Shown here one piece after another: positions 1 through 10,564 of a DNA stretch of 64,000 bases; positions within the stretch are counted from its first letter, which is position 1; every line of letters begins with the position of its first letter. A program made the position numbers and the translations under genes. The notes below the pieces were generated by a model. The model saw nothing but the letters and a program-made list of their open reading frames with translations. It was not told the origin of the DNA and did no database searches. This DNA is from Stenotrophomonas sp. ATCM1_4 (GTDB lineage Bacteria; Pseudomonadota; Gammaproteobacteria; Xanthomonadales; Xanthomonadaceae), in the NCBI RefSeq assembly GCF_004348115.1, contig NZ_QPFB01000001.1, positions 4,046,028 through 4,110,027 of the forward strand, read 5' to 3'.

Positions 1-1629
<1,629 letters not shown>

Positions 1630-1657
1630 AAAAAAGGCGCAGCCAATCGGCTGCGCC
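1630..1657 (-). terminator. Rho-independent terminator of the lipoprotein gene
   Basis: Perfect 9-bp arms GGCGCAGCC (1636-1644) and GGCTGCGCC (1649-1657) flank a 4-base loop. A run of six A lies on the left, which is a T-run after the hairpin when read on the minus strand. It lies just past the stop of the lipoprotein gene. Confidence 0.85.
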
Positions 1658-1703
1658 CATGCGTACCACCGGCGGGAGAGAGTGCGCCGGTGGACGCCCT
1701 ACC

Positions 1704-2186
1704 TCACTTCACTTCGAACTGCTGCGAGCCCGCCGACTTGCCATCGACGGTCACGTCGGCGGTGTACTTGCCTGCCGGCCAGCCGCTGGGCTTGGTGAAC
1801 TCGACATTGGTGGTGCCGGTGTCGGTGGCATTGAGCGTCGCGCTCTGCTCGCCGGCCACCTGGCCGTCCTGGTAGGTCAGCTTGGCGCCGACGGTGACAT
1901 TGTTGGCGGTGCCACTGGTCTTCACCGAGACCACGATCTTGTCCTTGGTGCCGAGCATGGCCACCGGCGCCACGGACTGGTCGGCGGCAACGGTGTTGCC
2001 CACCGTCACCGAGGTGACGGACAACGCCGGCGCAGCCGGTTCAGCCATCGGAGCCGGGGCCGGAGCCGGGGTGCTGGCGGCCGGCGGCGGCGGTGCGGCT
2101 TCCTCTTCCTTCTTCTTGCAACCGACCAGCGCGACGGCGCCGATCACAGCGATCATCAGGGCACTGCTGAGCGAAGTCTTCTTCAT
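1704..2186 (-). CDS. Small lipoprotein with Pro/Ala linker and an Ig-like beta domain, function unknown
   Basis: This 160-residue protein has a lipoprotein signal peptide ending in the lipobox VALVGC, followed by KKKEEE. A low-complexity Pro/Ala linker (about residues 30-55) comes next. The C-terminal segment of about 105 residues is Val/Thr-rich and looks like one beta-sandwich domain with an ordinary hydrophobic pattern. I do not recognise a named family. The ATG at 2186 is chosen because the signal peptide begins there. The reading frame runs on upstream without a stop, but that part overlaps the LysM gene and is not protein-like. The LysM gene ends 49 bases upstream on the same strand, so the two may be cotranscribed and end at the terminator at 1630-1657. 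Membrane location is inferred from the lipobox alone. Confidence 0.8.
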   Translation of the reverse strand: MKKTSLSSALMIAVIGAVALVGCKKKEEEAAPPPPAASTPAPAPAPMAEPAAPALSVTSVTVGNTVAADQSVAPVAMLGTKDKIVVSVKTSGTANNVTVGAKLTYQDGQVAGEQSATLNATDTGTTNVEFTKPSGWPAGKYTADVTVDGKSAGSQQFEVK

Positions 2187-2235
2187 GGATTGCTCCGGTA
2201 TGTGTTTGGTTTTGGACAGCGGAAACGGGGCTGCA

Positions 2236-2535
2236 TCAGGCCTGGCGCGGCGGAATCCTGAGGACCTGGCCGGGGAAGATCTTGTCCGGGTCGTCCAGCG
2301 CATCCCGGTTGGCCTCGAAGATCTGCTTCCACGCGTTGGCGTCGCCGAGCAGGTGTTTGGCGATCTTGGAAAGGTTGTCACCCTTCTGCACCGTGTACTG
2401 CTGCTCGCTCACGATCTGCTCGGTGCTGGTCACCGATGCGGTCACATCTGAAAAGTCCGCTTTCTGCACGATCTGCTCCGTACTGGTGACGGAGGCAGAA
2501 ACGTCAGAGAAATCCGCCTTCTTGTCGGTACCCAT
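2236..2535 (-). CDS. LysM domain protein with a duplicated 19-residue N-terminal motif
   Basis: This 99-residue protein has a C-terminal LysM domain (about residues 47-95; YTVQKGDNLSKIAKHLLGD, then a KIFPGQVLRIP ending) of the kind that binds peptidoglycan glycan strands. It resembles the LysM half of E. coli Kbp/YgaU but has no BON domain. There is no signal peptide. The N-terminus consists of two copies of a 19-residue motif, KADFSDVSASVTSTEQIV plus one residue, in tandem. The ATG at 2535 has a GGAG 8 bases upstream and is preferred over the GTG at 2544. The next gene on this strand is the lipoprotein at 1704-2186. Confidence 0.88.
   Translation of the reverse strand: MGTDKKADFSDVSASVTSTEQIVQKADFSDVTASVTSTEQIVSEQQYTVQKGDNLSKIAKHLLGDANAWKQIFEANRDALDDPDKIFPGQVLRIPPRQA
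2411..2524 (-). repeat. Tandem 57-bp coding duplication in the LysM gene
   Basis: Two adjacent 57-bp units (2411-2467 and 2468-2524) each encode 19 residues. Over the first 18 codons, 17 amino acids are identical. Eleven codons differ silently and one changes the residue (Ser to Thr). Confidence 0.9.
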
Positions 2536-2632
2536 CCAAGCCACTCCGCTTCTTGACTGGCGACCACGATTACACGCCGCCTGTTAAGGTTTTATCTCGG
2601 CCGTGTAAAAACCAGCGTACGGGGCTGAATGT

Positions 2633-3448
2633 TCATTGACGCAGGTCGCGGATCGGCGCGGTGGCGGCGGTCCGGTCCGGGCTGGCCCGGCGCGGATTGA
2701 TGTCCAGGCCGCCACGGCGGGTGTAGCGGGCCTCCACCTCCAGCGAGGCTGGGCCGCAGCGGCGCTGCAGGTCCAGGAAGATGCGCTCCACGCACTGCTC
2801 GTGGAACTCGGCATGGTCGCGGTAGCTGACCAGGTAGCGCAGCAGGCCTTTGCGGTCGATGCGCGGCCCGCGGTAACGAATGCTGACGCTGGCCCAGTCC
2901 GGCTGGCCGGTGACCGGGCAGTTGGACTTGAGCAGGGCCGAGGTCAGGGTCTCCTCGACCACCGAGCCGGCGTCGGCCAGCAGGAAGCCGGCGTCCGGCG
3001 GCCCGTAGCAGTCGATGTCCACGTCGACGTGGTCCACCGACTCACCGTCCGCCCCGGCGAAGGCCGGCAGGCCGAACTCGACCCGCACGTCGGCGCCGGC
3101 GCAGGCCGACAGATCGGTGGCGATGCGCTCGCGCACCGCCTCGGGCCGGTTGAAGCGCGCGTTGTTGAGCGAGTTCAGGTACAGCTTGAGCGACTTGGAC
3201 TCGATCAGGTTCGGCGAGGTCGCCGGCACCCACAGGGTCAACGTCTCCACGCACGGCTTGCCGCGGGCGTCCAGCCAGCCCAGTTCATAGGCATGCCAGC
3301 GGTCTTCGCCGTGGAAAGGCAGGTCGCCGCCGCCCAGGCCGATTTCCGAGCGCGCCCCGGCACGGGGGATCGGGAACAGCAGGCTGGCGTCGTACTGGCG
3401 GGGGTAGCCGACCTCGCGGCCGAGGCTGGAATCTTGGGGGGTATTCAT
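2633..3448 (-). CDS. queF: NADPH-dependent 7-cyano-7-deazaguanine reductase
   Basis: Reduces preQ0 to preQ1 in queuosine (tRNA) biosynthesis, in the cytoplasm. The 271-residue length is that of the long, two-lobed (E. coli-type) QueF. The conserved [11 protein letters not shown] motif is at residues 83-93. The catalytic cysteine is C177 in [11 protein letters not shown], with the conserved aspartate D184. An ATG at 3457 would add only three residues; I chose 3448 because [10 protein letters not shown] is a usual QueF start. The DUF4261 gene lies upstream on the same strand, 82 bases away. Confidence 0.96.
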   Translation of the reverse strand: MNTPQDSSLGREVGYPRQYDASLLFPIPRAGARSEIGLGGGDLPFHGEDRWHAYELGWLDARGKPCVETLTLWVPATSPNLIESKSLKLYLNSLNNARFNRPEAVRERIATDLSACAGADVRVEFGLPAFAGADGESVDHVDVDIDCYGPPDAGFLLADAGSVVEETLTSALLKSNCPVTGQPDWASVSIRYRGPRIDRKGLLRYLVSYRDHAEFHEQCVERIFLDLQRRCGPASLEVEARYTRRGGLDINPRRASPDRTAATAPIRDLRQ

Positions 3449-3530
3449 CGGCGCCATTGTAGGGGCAGCAGTTTGAGCGGCGGATTTACCGACACCCGCT
3501 TTCACTGCACACCCCACCCCAGGCGCAGGT

Positions 3531-4394
3531 TCAGTTCAGCAGCCGCTTCCACCACGACGTGCCCGGCTTGGCCTGCGGCACTTCCTCGCTCTGCAGGCGC
3601 ATCACCTGCCGCTCCGGGTCCAGCGCCGAGGGGCCGTAGACGACGCGGATGCGTTCCTCGGCACTGGCCCCCAGGGTGTCCCCATCGCTGATGACCATGC
3701 CGTTCTCGACCAGGTAATCGACGATGCCGGTGAGCCGGCCGAATACCTCCTCGGCACTGTCCTGGGTCTCGGGAATCTCGATGTCCATCAGCCCCAGCAT
3801 GTCCATGCCGCGGGTGTGACCGGTCATCACCCCGTCCGGGCGGGCGCCGACGTTGATCGCCACCCAGGCGATCGGCATCGGCGCAGGCAGGGTGGCCTGG
3901 GTCAGTTCACGGAACAGGCCCGGCAGCACCACGTGGTTGGCACTGCCGAAATACACCGCCTGGATGCTGTCGGACAGGGCGATGGCCGAGGCCAGCACGC
4001 GGCTGAGCAGCGCGGCCTGGGCGACCAGGTTGGTGTCCTGGCCGTCCTGGCCGAACGCCATCACGGTGACGATGGTGTGCGCGGCGTAATCCACCGGCGC
4101 CGGCGTGGCGTCGGGCCACAGCCGGCTGTGCGCGCAGATCTGGTCGATGTCGTCGCCGATCTGCACCGGGATCGGCATCAGCGCGATCAGCGCATCGCCG
4201 TACTCCAGGCATTGCATCGGCGACTCGTCGCCGCCGTCCGCCTTGCCCTGGCCGTCCTCGGCGGGCATCTCGCCCAGCCGCAGCAGCGACGGGTCCAGGT
4301 CGGGCCAATCGCTGCGCATCTGCGCCAGCAGAGCGTGCGCGGTGAGCGTGGGATCAAGCTGCGATTGCAGCAGCATGGCCAGGCTGGCGCTCAT
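3531..4394 (-). CDS. DUF4261 domain protein
   Basis: A 287-residue soluble protein with no signal peptide or membrane segment. The pattern (N-terminal acidic half with [18 protein letters not shown], central [13 protein letters not shown] segment, closing [16 protein letters not shown]) fits DUF4261, whose biochemical role is not established. It ends in SWWKRLLN. The ATG at 4394 has AAGGA at a good distance. The gene sits between the M20 peptidase (47 bases upstream) and queF, all on the minus strand, which gives no functional hint. Confidence 0.8.
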   Translation of the reverse strand: MSASLAMLLQSQLDPTLTAHALLAQMRSDWPDLDPSLLRLGEMPAEDGQGKADGGDESPMQCLEYGDALIALMPIPVQIGDDIDQICAHSRLWPDATPAPVDYAAHTIVTVMAFGQDGQDTNLVAQAALLSRVLASAIALSDSIQAVYFGSANHVVLPGLFRELTQATLPAPMPIAWVAINVGARPDGVMTGHTRGMDMLGLMDIEIPETQDSAEEVFGRLTGIVDYLVENGMVISDGDTLGASAEERIRVVYGPSALDPERQVMRLQSEEVPQAKPGTSWWKRLLN

Positions 4395-4441
4395 GGGAGT
4401 GTCCTTCTTCCGTGTCGAGGGGGGCACGACACTACCGGGAG

Positions 4442-5758
4442 TCAGCCAGCCTTGCCACCGTGCAGGTAGTCCAGCGACACCTGAAGCAGCGCGCGCAGGC
4501 CGACGTCCAGCGCCTTTTCATCGAGCAGGAACTTCGGCGAATGGTTGCTGGGCGCGGTCGCCGGGTCGATGCCCGGGGACGTCGAGCCGACGAAGAAGAA
4601 CATCGCCGGGACCTGCTGGGCATACAGCGAGAAGTCCTCCGAGCCCATCTGCAGCGGCGGCTCGTAGACGTTGTCCGTGCCCACCACGGCCTGCAGGCTG
4701 GGCAGCATGCGCGCGGTCAGGGCCGGGTCGTTGACCGTGGCCGGGTTGCCGTCGTTCTCGTAGATGTCGGTCACCGCGGTGGCGCCGTGCGCGGCGGCGG
4801 TGTGCTCGGCGACGTTGCGCAGGTCGGCGAAGATCTGCCGGCGCATGTCCGCATCGAAGGTGCGGATGGTGCCGACCATCTCCACCGAGTCGGGGATGAT
4901 GTTGTAGCGGATGCCGCCCTTGATCGCGCCGACGGTCAGCACCGCCGGCTGCCTGGACAGGTTGGCGCGGCGGCTGACGATGGTCTGCGCGGTACCGATC
5001 AGGTCGGAGGCGGCGACGATCGGGTCGATCCCGTTCCACGGCGCCGAGCCGTGGGTCTGGCGGCCGTTGACGGTGATCGAGAAGCGGTCCGAGGCCGCCA
5101 TCAGCGGGCCGCCGCGCACCGCGATCTGCCCGGCCTGGACGCTGGAGAACACGTGCAGCCCGAACACGGCCTCGGGCTTGAAGTCCTTGAACAGGCCCTG
5201 CTTGAGCATCAGGTCGGCGCCGCCCTGCTCCGGCGGCGGCGCGCCTTCCTCGGCCGGCTGGAAGATCAGCATCACTTCACCCGGCAAGCGGTCGCGCATG
5301 GCCACCAGCGCATCGGCCACGCCCAGCAGGGTGGCGGTATGGGCATCGTGGCCGCAGGCGTGCATCACCCCGACCTGCTCGCCGCGGTACTCGGCCTTGG
5401 CCCTGGAAGCGAACGGCAAGCCGGTCTGCTCGGTGACCGGCAGCGCGTCCATATCGGCACGCAGGGCGATCTTCGGGCCCGGCAGGCCACCCTTGATGAT
5501 CGCCACCACGCCGTGCACGGCAACACCGGTCTTCGGCTGCAGGCCCATCGCACGCAGGCGCTCGGCGACCTTGGCGGCGGTGCGCTCCTCGCGGTTGGAG
5601 AGCTCGGGGTGTTCGTGGAAATCGCGACGCCAGTCCACCACCTGCTGCTGCAGCCGCCTGGCCGCCTCCGCCACTTCCGGGCGTTGTGCCTGCTGGGCCT
5701 GCGCCAGCGGGGAGAGGGCGCACAGCAGCGCGGTCAGCAACACGGTCGTGCGGGCCAT
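4442..5758 (-). CDS. Secreted M20 family peptidase / amidohydrolase
   Basis: A metal-dependent hydrolase of the M20D (amidohydrolase/carboxypeptidase) type, which cleaves N-acyl or peptide bonds of amino acid derivatives. It has 438 residues and begins with a Sec signal peptide (MARTTVLLTALLCALSPLAQA), so it acts in the periplasm or outside. Metal and active-site motifs are visible: FHEHPELS, MHACGHDAHT, QPAEEG and a late MGSEDFS. The ATG at 5758 has AAGGA 7 bases upstream and is preferred over the TTG at 5764. It is divergent from the efflux operon. The substrate is unknown. Confidence 0.92.
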   Translation of the reverse strand: MARTTVLLTALLCALSPLAQAQQAQRPEVAEAARRLQQQVVDWRRDFHEHPELSNREERTAAKVAERLRAMGLQPKTGVAVHGVVAIIKGGLPGPKIALRADMDALPVTEQTGLPFASRAKAEYRGEQVGVMHACGHDAHTATLLGVADALVAMRDRLPGEVMLIFQPAEEGAPPPEQGGADLMLKQGLFKDFKPEAVFGLHVFSSVQAGQIAVRGGPLMAASDRFSITVNGRQTHGSAPWNGIDPIVAASDLIGTAQTIVSRRANLSRQPAVLTVGAIKGGIRYNIIPDSVEMVGTIRTFDADMRRQIFADLRNVAEHTAAAHGATAVTDIYENDGNPATVNDPALTARMLPSLQAVVGTDNVYEPPLQMGSEDFSLYAQQVPAMFFFVGSTSPGIDPATAPSNHSPKFLLDEKALDVGLRALLQVSLDYLHGGKAG

Positions 5759-6044
5759 CGGCAATTCCTTGGAAAGGGAGCGTTGGGGGACTGTAAGCCA
5801 GAACCGGGGCCGTGCGCCGCCGGGGCGTGACCGGAAGGCTTCGGCCGAGCGTGGCTCGGCACTGCCGGGACAATGACGGCCGGCGTGGCACTACGGCGGT
5901 CAACCGGGGGCGCTCTGGAACGTTCACACCCTGTCGCGGTCTGAGCGCGTAGGCCATCGGTCATGAAACAGACCGACACGGGCCAGCGCTATCCTTGGCA
6001 GCTTGATCGTTTCTTCCCCTTATCGGTTTCTCAGGAGTTTTCGC
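5759..6044. promoter_or_regulatory. Divergent intergenic region, M20 peptidase / efflux operon
   Basis: These 286 bases contain no convincing gene and must hold the promoters of both flanking transcripts. A TTGGCA lies at 5995-6000, but no good -10 follows at the right spacing. I found no clear operator palindrome, and no regulator gene is adjacent. Confidence 0.4.
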
Positions 6045-7283
6045 ATGTCGCGTTTCTGGAAGATTGTGCTGCTGGTCATCGCAGTGCTGCTCGTGGCCGG
6101 GATCGGCTACCGGGTGATGGGGGGCGGCAAGCAGAAGGCGGGCGCGCCGGCGGCAGATGCCATGCGCGGGGGCCAGGGCGGGGGCAATGACGCCCCGGTG
6201 CCGGTCACCGTGGTCGCCGCCGAGCGCCGGAACGTGCCGGTGTACGTGACCGCCCAGGGCACGGTGACCGCCTACAACACCGTCACCGTCAGCCCGCAGG
6301 TGGGCGGTGAGCTGCTGAGCGTGAACTTCCGCGAAGGCCAGGCCGTGAAGAAGGGTGAGCTGCTGGCGCAGATCGACCCGCGCACCTTCCAGGCCCAGTA
6401 CGACCAGGCCGCGGCCAGCAAGCGCCAGAACCAGGCCCTGCTGGCCACCGCGCAGTCCAACTTCGAGCGCTCCAACTCACCGGAATACCGCCAGTTCGTC
6501 GCGCAGACCGACCTGACCACGCTGCGCAACCAGGTGGCCCAGTACCAGGCCGCGGTCGCCGCCTCGCAGGCGTCGATGGACCAGGCCAAGGTGCAGCTGG
6601 ACTACACCCGCATCACCTCGCCGATCAACGGCGTTGCCGGCATCCGCGCGGTGGACCCGGGCAACGTGGTCAGCGCCGGCACCCAGATCGTCACCGTGAC
6701 CCAGCTGCAGCCGATCTACGTGCTGTTCAACCTGCCCGAGCAGCAGCTCGACGCGGTGCGCAGCGCCCAGCAGTCCGGCCCACTGCAGACTGCCACGCTC
6801 GACCGCGAGGGCGGCAGCGTGGTCAACGCCGACGGCAAGCTGCAGGTGGTGGACAACCAGATCAGCAGCACCAGCGGCACCTTCCGCCTGCGCGCCGAGT
6901 TCGGCAACGCCGAGGGCGCGTTGTGGCCGGGCCAGTTCGTCAACGTGCGCATGCAGCTCAACGAGCTGCCCGATGCGGTGGTGGTGCCGGCCGAAGCCGT
7001 GCAGCGCAGCAGCAACAGCGACTTCGTCTACCTGATCAAGGCCGATGGCACGGTGACGCTGCGCGACGTGGTCCAGGGCGGCCAGGTCGATGACAGCCAC
7101 GTGGTGATCAGCAAGGGCCTGCAAGGCGGCGACAAGGTGGTCACCGAAGGCCAGTTCCGCCTGAAGGAAGGCAGCAAGGTGACCCAGCTGGCGCCGGGCC
7201 AGGCACCGCCGGAACCGACCGAGGACCAGCTCAAGGCGGCCAGCCAGAAGGGCCGTGGCGGCAGGGGTGGCCCGCCGCGCTGA
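6045..7283 (+). CDS. mdtA: RND efflux periplasmic adaptor (membrane fusion protein)
   Basis: A 412-residue periplasmic adaptor that links an inner-membrane RND pump to an outer-membrane channel. One N-terminal membrane segment (about residues 4-22) anchors it. The lipoyl half-motifs (VSPQVGGELLSVNFREGQAVKKGELLAQID and LDYTRITSPINGVAG regions) flank an alpha-helical hairpin, followed by beta-barrel and membrane-proximal domains. The ATG at 6045 follows CAGGAG at 7 bases. The two pump genes follow directly. The organisation matches E. coli mdtABC and the Stenotrophomonas smeIJK set (here the smeI position). No channel gene follows, so a TolC-like protein encoded elsewhere is presumably used. 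Confidence 0.93.
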   Translation: MSRFWKIVLLVIAVLLVAGIGYRVMGGGKQKAGAPAADAMRGGQGGGNDAPVPVTVVAAERRNVPVYVTAQGTVTAYNTVTVSPQVGGELLSVNFREGQAVKKGELLAQIDPRTFQAQYDQAAASKRQNQALLATAQSNFERSNSPEYRQFVAQTDLTTLRNQVAQYQAAVAASQASMDQAKVQLDYTRITSPINGVAGIRAVDPGNVVSAGTQIVTVTQLQPIYVLFNLPEQQLDAVRSAQQSGPLQTATLDREGGSVVNADGKLQVVDNQISSTSGTFRLRAEFGNAEGALWPGQFVNVRMQLNELPDAVVVPAEAVQRSSNSDFVYLIKADGTVTLRDVVQGGQVDDSHVVISKGLQGGDKVVTEGQFRLKEGSKVTQLAPGQAPPEPTEDQLKAASQKGRGGRGGPPR

Positions 7284-7330
7284 CGCGCCGCGCGCCCTCC
7301 GTCCCTCCCCCTTCGCACCAGGAATCGCCC

Positions 7331-10300
7331 GTGGGCTTCTCGACTATCTTCATCCGCCGACCGATCGCCACTTCACTGCTGATGATCGGCCTGATGCTGC
7401 TGGGCATCCTCGGCTACCAGCGCCTGCCGGTGGCCGCGTTGCCCGAGATCGAGGCGCCCAGCCTGGTGGTGACCACGCAGTACCCCGGTGCCAGCGCGCA
7501 GACCATGGCCTCGCTGGTGACCACGCCGCTGGAGCGGCAGCTGGGCCAGATCTCCGGCCTGGACATGATGACTTCCGACTCCTCGGCCGGGCTGTCCAGC
7601 ATCGTGCTGCAGTTCTCGATGGAGCGCGACATCAACACCGCCGCGCAGGACGTGCAGGCCGCGATCCGCCAGGCCACCCTGCCCAGCTCGCTGCCCTACC
7701 AGCCGGTCTACAACCGGGTGAACCCGGCCGATGCGCCGATCCTGACCCTCAAGCTGGCCTCGGACACGCGCCCGCTGCGCGAGGTCAACGACCTGGCCGA
7801 CTCGGTGCTGGCCCAGCGCCTGTCGCAGACCGACGGCGTGGGCCTGGTCTCCATCGCCGGCAACGTGCGCCCGGCCGTGCGCATCCAGGCCAACCCGGCG
7901 CAGTTGTCGAACATGGGCATGACCCTGGAGGACCTGCGCAGCGCGCTGACCCAGGCCAACGTCAACGCGCCCAAGGGCTCGCTCAACGGCAAAACGCAGA
8001 GCTACACGCTGTCCACCAACGACCAGCTGGCCGACGCGGCGGCGTACAACGACATCATCATCCGCTACCAGAACGGTGCGCCGGTGCGCCTGCGCGACGT
8101 GGCCAAGGTGGTCGACGGCGTGGAGAACGACCAGATCGCCGCCTGGGCCGACGGCAAGCCGGCGGTGCTGCTGGAAGTGCGCCGGCAGCCCGGCGCCAAC
8201 ATCGTCAAGACGGTGGAGAGCATCCGCCAGATCCTGCCCAGCCTGCAGGCGATGCTGCCGGCCGACGTGACGCTGGACGTGTTCTCCGACCGCACCGTGA
8301 CCATCCGCGCCTCGGTGCACGACGTGCAGTTCACGCTCATCCTCACCATCTGCCTGGTGGTGGCGGTGATCTTCGTGTTCCTGCGCCGCCTGTGGGCCAC
8401 GGTGATCCCGTCGGTGGCGGTGCCGTTGTCGCTGCTGGGCACCTTCGGGGTGATGGCCTTCGCCGGCATGTCGCTGGACAACCTGTCGCTGATGGCGCTG
8501 ACCGTGGCCACCGGCTTCGTGGTCGACGATGCGATCGTGATGATCGAGAACATCGTGCGCTACATCGAGCAGGGCAAGGACGGCCAGGAAGCGGCCGAGG
8601 TGGGTTCGAAGGAGATCGGCTTCACCGTGCTGTCGCTGACGGTGTCGCTGATCGCGGTGTTCCTGCCGCTGATCCTGATGCCCGGCGTCACCGGGCGCCT
8701 GTTCCACGAGTTCGCGTGGGTGCTGTCGATCGCGGTGGCGATCTCGATGCTGATCTCGCTCACGCTCACGCCGATGATGTGCGCCTACCTGCTCAAGCCC
8801 GACGCCCTGCCCGAGGGTGACGACGCCCACGAGCGCGCGGCCGCCGCAGGCAAGGTCACCGCCTGGTCGCGGCTGGTGCACGCCTACGAGCGCAGCCTGG
8901 ACTGGGTGCTGCGCCACCAGCGCCTGACCCTGGGCATCGCACTGGCCTCGGTGGCGCTGACCGTGCTGCTGTACATGGCCATCCCCAAGGGCCTGCTGCC
9001 CGACCAGGACACCGGCATGGTCACCGGCGTGGTGCTGGCCGACCAGAACGTGGCCTTCGACCAGATGCAGCAGCGCACCCAGGCCGTGGCCGAGGCGCTG
9101 CGCCACGACGAGGCGGTCACCGGCGTGGCCGCCTACATCGGCGCCGGCACCATGAACCCCACGCTCAACCAGGGCCAGCTGAGCATCGTGCTCAAGGACC
9201 GTGGCGAGCGTGACGGGTTGGACGTGATCCTGCCGCGCCTGCAGGCCGCCGCCGCGCATATCCCCGGCGTCGCGCTGTACCTCAAGCCGGTGCAGGACGT
9301 GACCCTGGACACGCGCGTGGCCGCCACCGCCTACCAGTTCTCGCTCTCGGACATGGACAGCACCGAGCTGGCCGCCCAGACCGAGCGCGTCACCGATGCG
9401 CTGCGGCGCCTGCCCGAGCTGGCCGACGTGGACAACAACCTGGCCAACCATGGCCGGGCGCTGCACGTGCAGGTGGACCGCGACAAGGCCAGCCGCTACG
9501 GCGTGCCGATGCAGACCATCGACGACACCCTGTACGACGCCTACGGCCAGCGCCAGATCTCCACCATCTTCACCCAGCTCAACCAGTACCGCGTGGTGCT
9601 GGAAGTCGCGCCGGAGTTCCGCAACAGCGACGCGCTGATGAACCAGCTGGCGATCGGCAGCAACGGCAGCGGCACGCTGACCGGCAGCAACGCCACCACG
9701 CTGGGCCAGGTGAGCTCGAGCAACTCCTCCACCGCCACCGGCATCGGCAACAGCAACACCGGCATCGCGCTGGGGGGTGGCGGCAGCATCCCGCTGTCGG
9801 CCATCGCCACCGCGGTGCCCGGCACCGCGCCGCTGATCGTCAGCCACCAGCAGCAGCTGCCGTCGGCGACCATCTCCTTCAACCTGGCCCCGGGCTACTC
9901 GCTGTCCGAAGGCGTGGACGCCATCAACAAGGCGGTGGCCGAACTGCAGCTGCCCCAGCAGATGCAGGCCCAGTTCATCGGCACCGCCGCCGAGTTCTCC
10001 AGCAGCCAGACCGACGTGGTGCTGTTGCTGCTGGCCGCCATCGCGGTGATCTACATCGTGCTGGGCGTGCTGTACGAGAGCTACATCCACCCGCTGACCA
10101 TCATCTCCACGCTGCCGCCGGCCGGCGTCGGCGCGTTGCTGGCGCTGTACCTGTGCGGGATGAGCCTGTCGGTGGATGGCATCGTCGGCATCGTGCTGCT
10201 GATCGGCATCGTTAAGAAGAACGCGATCATGATGATCGACTTCGCGCTGGACGCGCAGCGGGCCGGCGCCAACGCGTACGACGCGATCCGCCGTGCCTGT

Positions 10301-10555
10301 CTGCTGCGCTTCCGCCCGATCATGATGACCACCGCGGCGGCGATGCTGGGCGCGTTGCCGCTGGCGCTGGGCACCGGCATCGGCTCGGAGCTGCGCCGCC
10401 CGCTGGGCGTGGCCATCGTCGGCGGCCTGCTGCTCTCGCAGCTGGTCACGCTGTACACCACGCCGGTGATCTACCTGTACTTCGAGCGCCTGTCCGAATG
10501 GGCGGCCAGGCGCCGCGAGCAGCGTGCCGCCGCGCGCCTGCACGCCGCCCGCTGA
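7331..10555 (+). CDS. mdtB: RND efflux pump, MdtB/SmeJ-like
   Basis: A 1074-residue proton-driven multidrug exporter of the inner membrane. It has the family's internal duplication, with a first membrane helix after GFSTIFIRRPIATSL and a cluster around GFVVDDAIVMIEN that holds the paired aspartates of the proton relay. The start is GTG at 7331 with AGGA upstream. In the second periplasmic half, residues about 775-820 form a Ser/Gly/Asn/Thr-rich low-complexity stretch (ending GIALGGGGS) that I do not recall from other MdtB proteins. The gene is followed after 9 bases by a second pump, as in mdtBC, where the two proteins form a heterotrimer. Confidence 0.94.
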   Translation: MGFSTIFIRRPIATSLLMIGLMLLGILGYQRLPVAALPEIEAPSLVVTTQYPGASAQTMASLVTTPLERQLGQISGLDMMTSDSSAGLSSIVLQFSMERDINTAAQDVQAAIRQATLPSSLPYQPVYNRVNPADAPILTLKLASDTRPLREVNDLADSVLAQRLSQTDGVGLVSIAGNVRPAVRIQANPAQLSNMGMTLEDLRSALTQANVNAPKGSLNGKTQSYTLSTNDQLADAAAYNDIIIRYQNGAPVRLRDVAKVVDGVENDQIAAWADGKPAVLLEVRRQPGANIVKTVESIRQILPSLQAMLPADVTLDVFSDRTVTIRASVHDVQFTLILTICLVVAVIFVFLRRLWATVIPSVAVPLSLLGTFGVMAFAGMSLDNLSLMALTVATGFVVDDAIVMIENIVRYIEQGKDGQEAAEVGSKEIGFTVLSLTVSLIAVFLPLILMPGVTGRLFHEFAWVLSIAVAISMLISLTLTPMMCAYLLKPDALPEGDDAHERAAAAGKVTAWSRLVHAYERSLDWVLRHQRLTLGIALASVALTVLLYMAIPKGLLPDQDTGMVTGVVLADQNVAFDQMQQRTQAVAEALRHDEAVTGVAAYIGAGTMNPTLNQGQLSIVLKDRGERDGLDVILPRLQAAAAHIPGVALYLKPVQDVTLDTRVAATAYQFSLSDMDSTELAAQTERVTDALRRLPELADVDNNLANHGRALHVQVDRDKASRYGVPMQTIDDTLYDAYGQRQISTIFTQLNQYRVVLEVAPEFRNSDALMNQLAIGSNGSGTLTGSNATTLGQVSSSNSSTATGIGNSNTGIALGGGGSIPLSAIATAVPGTAPLIVSHQQQLPSATISFNLAPGYSLSEGVDAINKAVAELQLPQQMQAQFIGTAAEFSSSQTDVVLLLLAAIAVIYIVLGVLYESYIHPLTIISTLPPAGVGALLALYLCGMSLSVDGIVGIVLLIGIVKKNAIMMIDFALDAQRAGANAYDAIRRACLLRFRPIMMTTAAAMLGALPLALGTGIGSELRRPLGVAIVGGLLLSQLVTLYTTPVIYLYFERLSEWAARRREQRAAARLHAAR

Positions 10556-10564
10556 GGCGCACGG

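Noticed and set aside
5995..6023. Promoter of the efflux operon from TTGGCA
   Set aside because: No acceptable -10 box lies at 15-19 bases, so the hexamer alone is not evidence.
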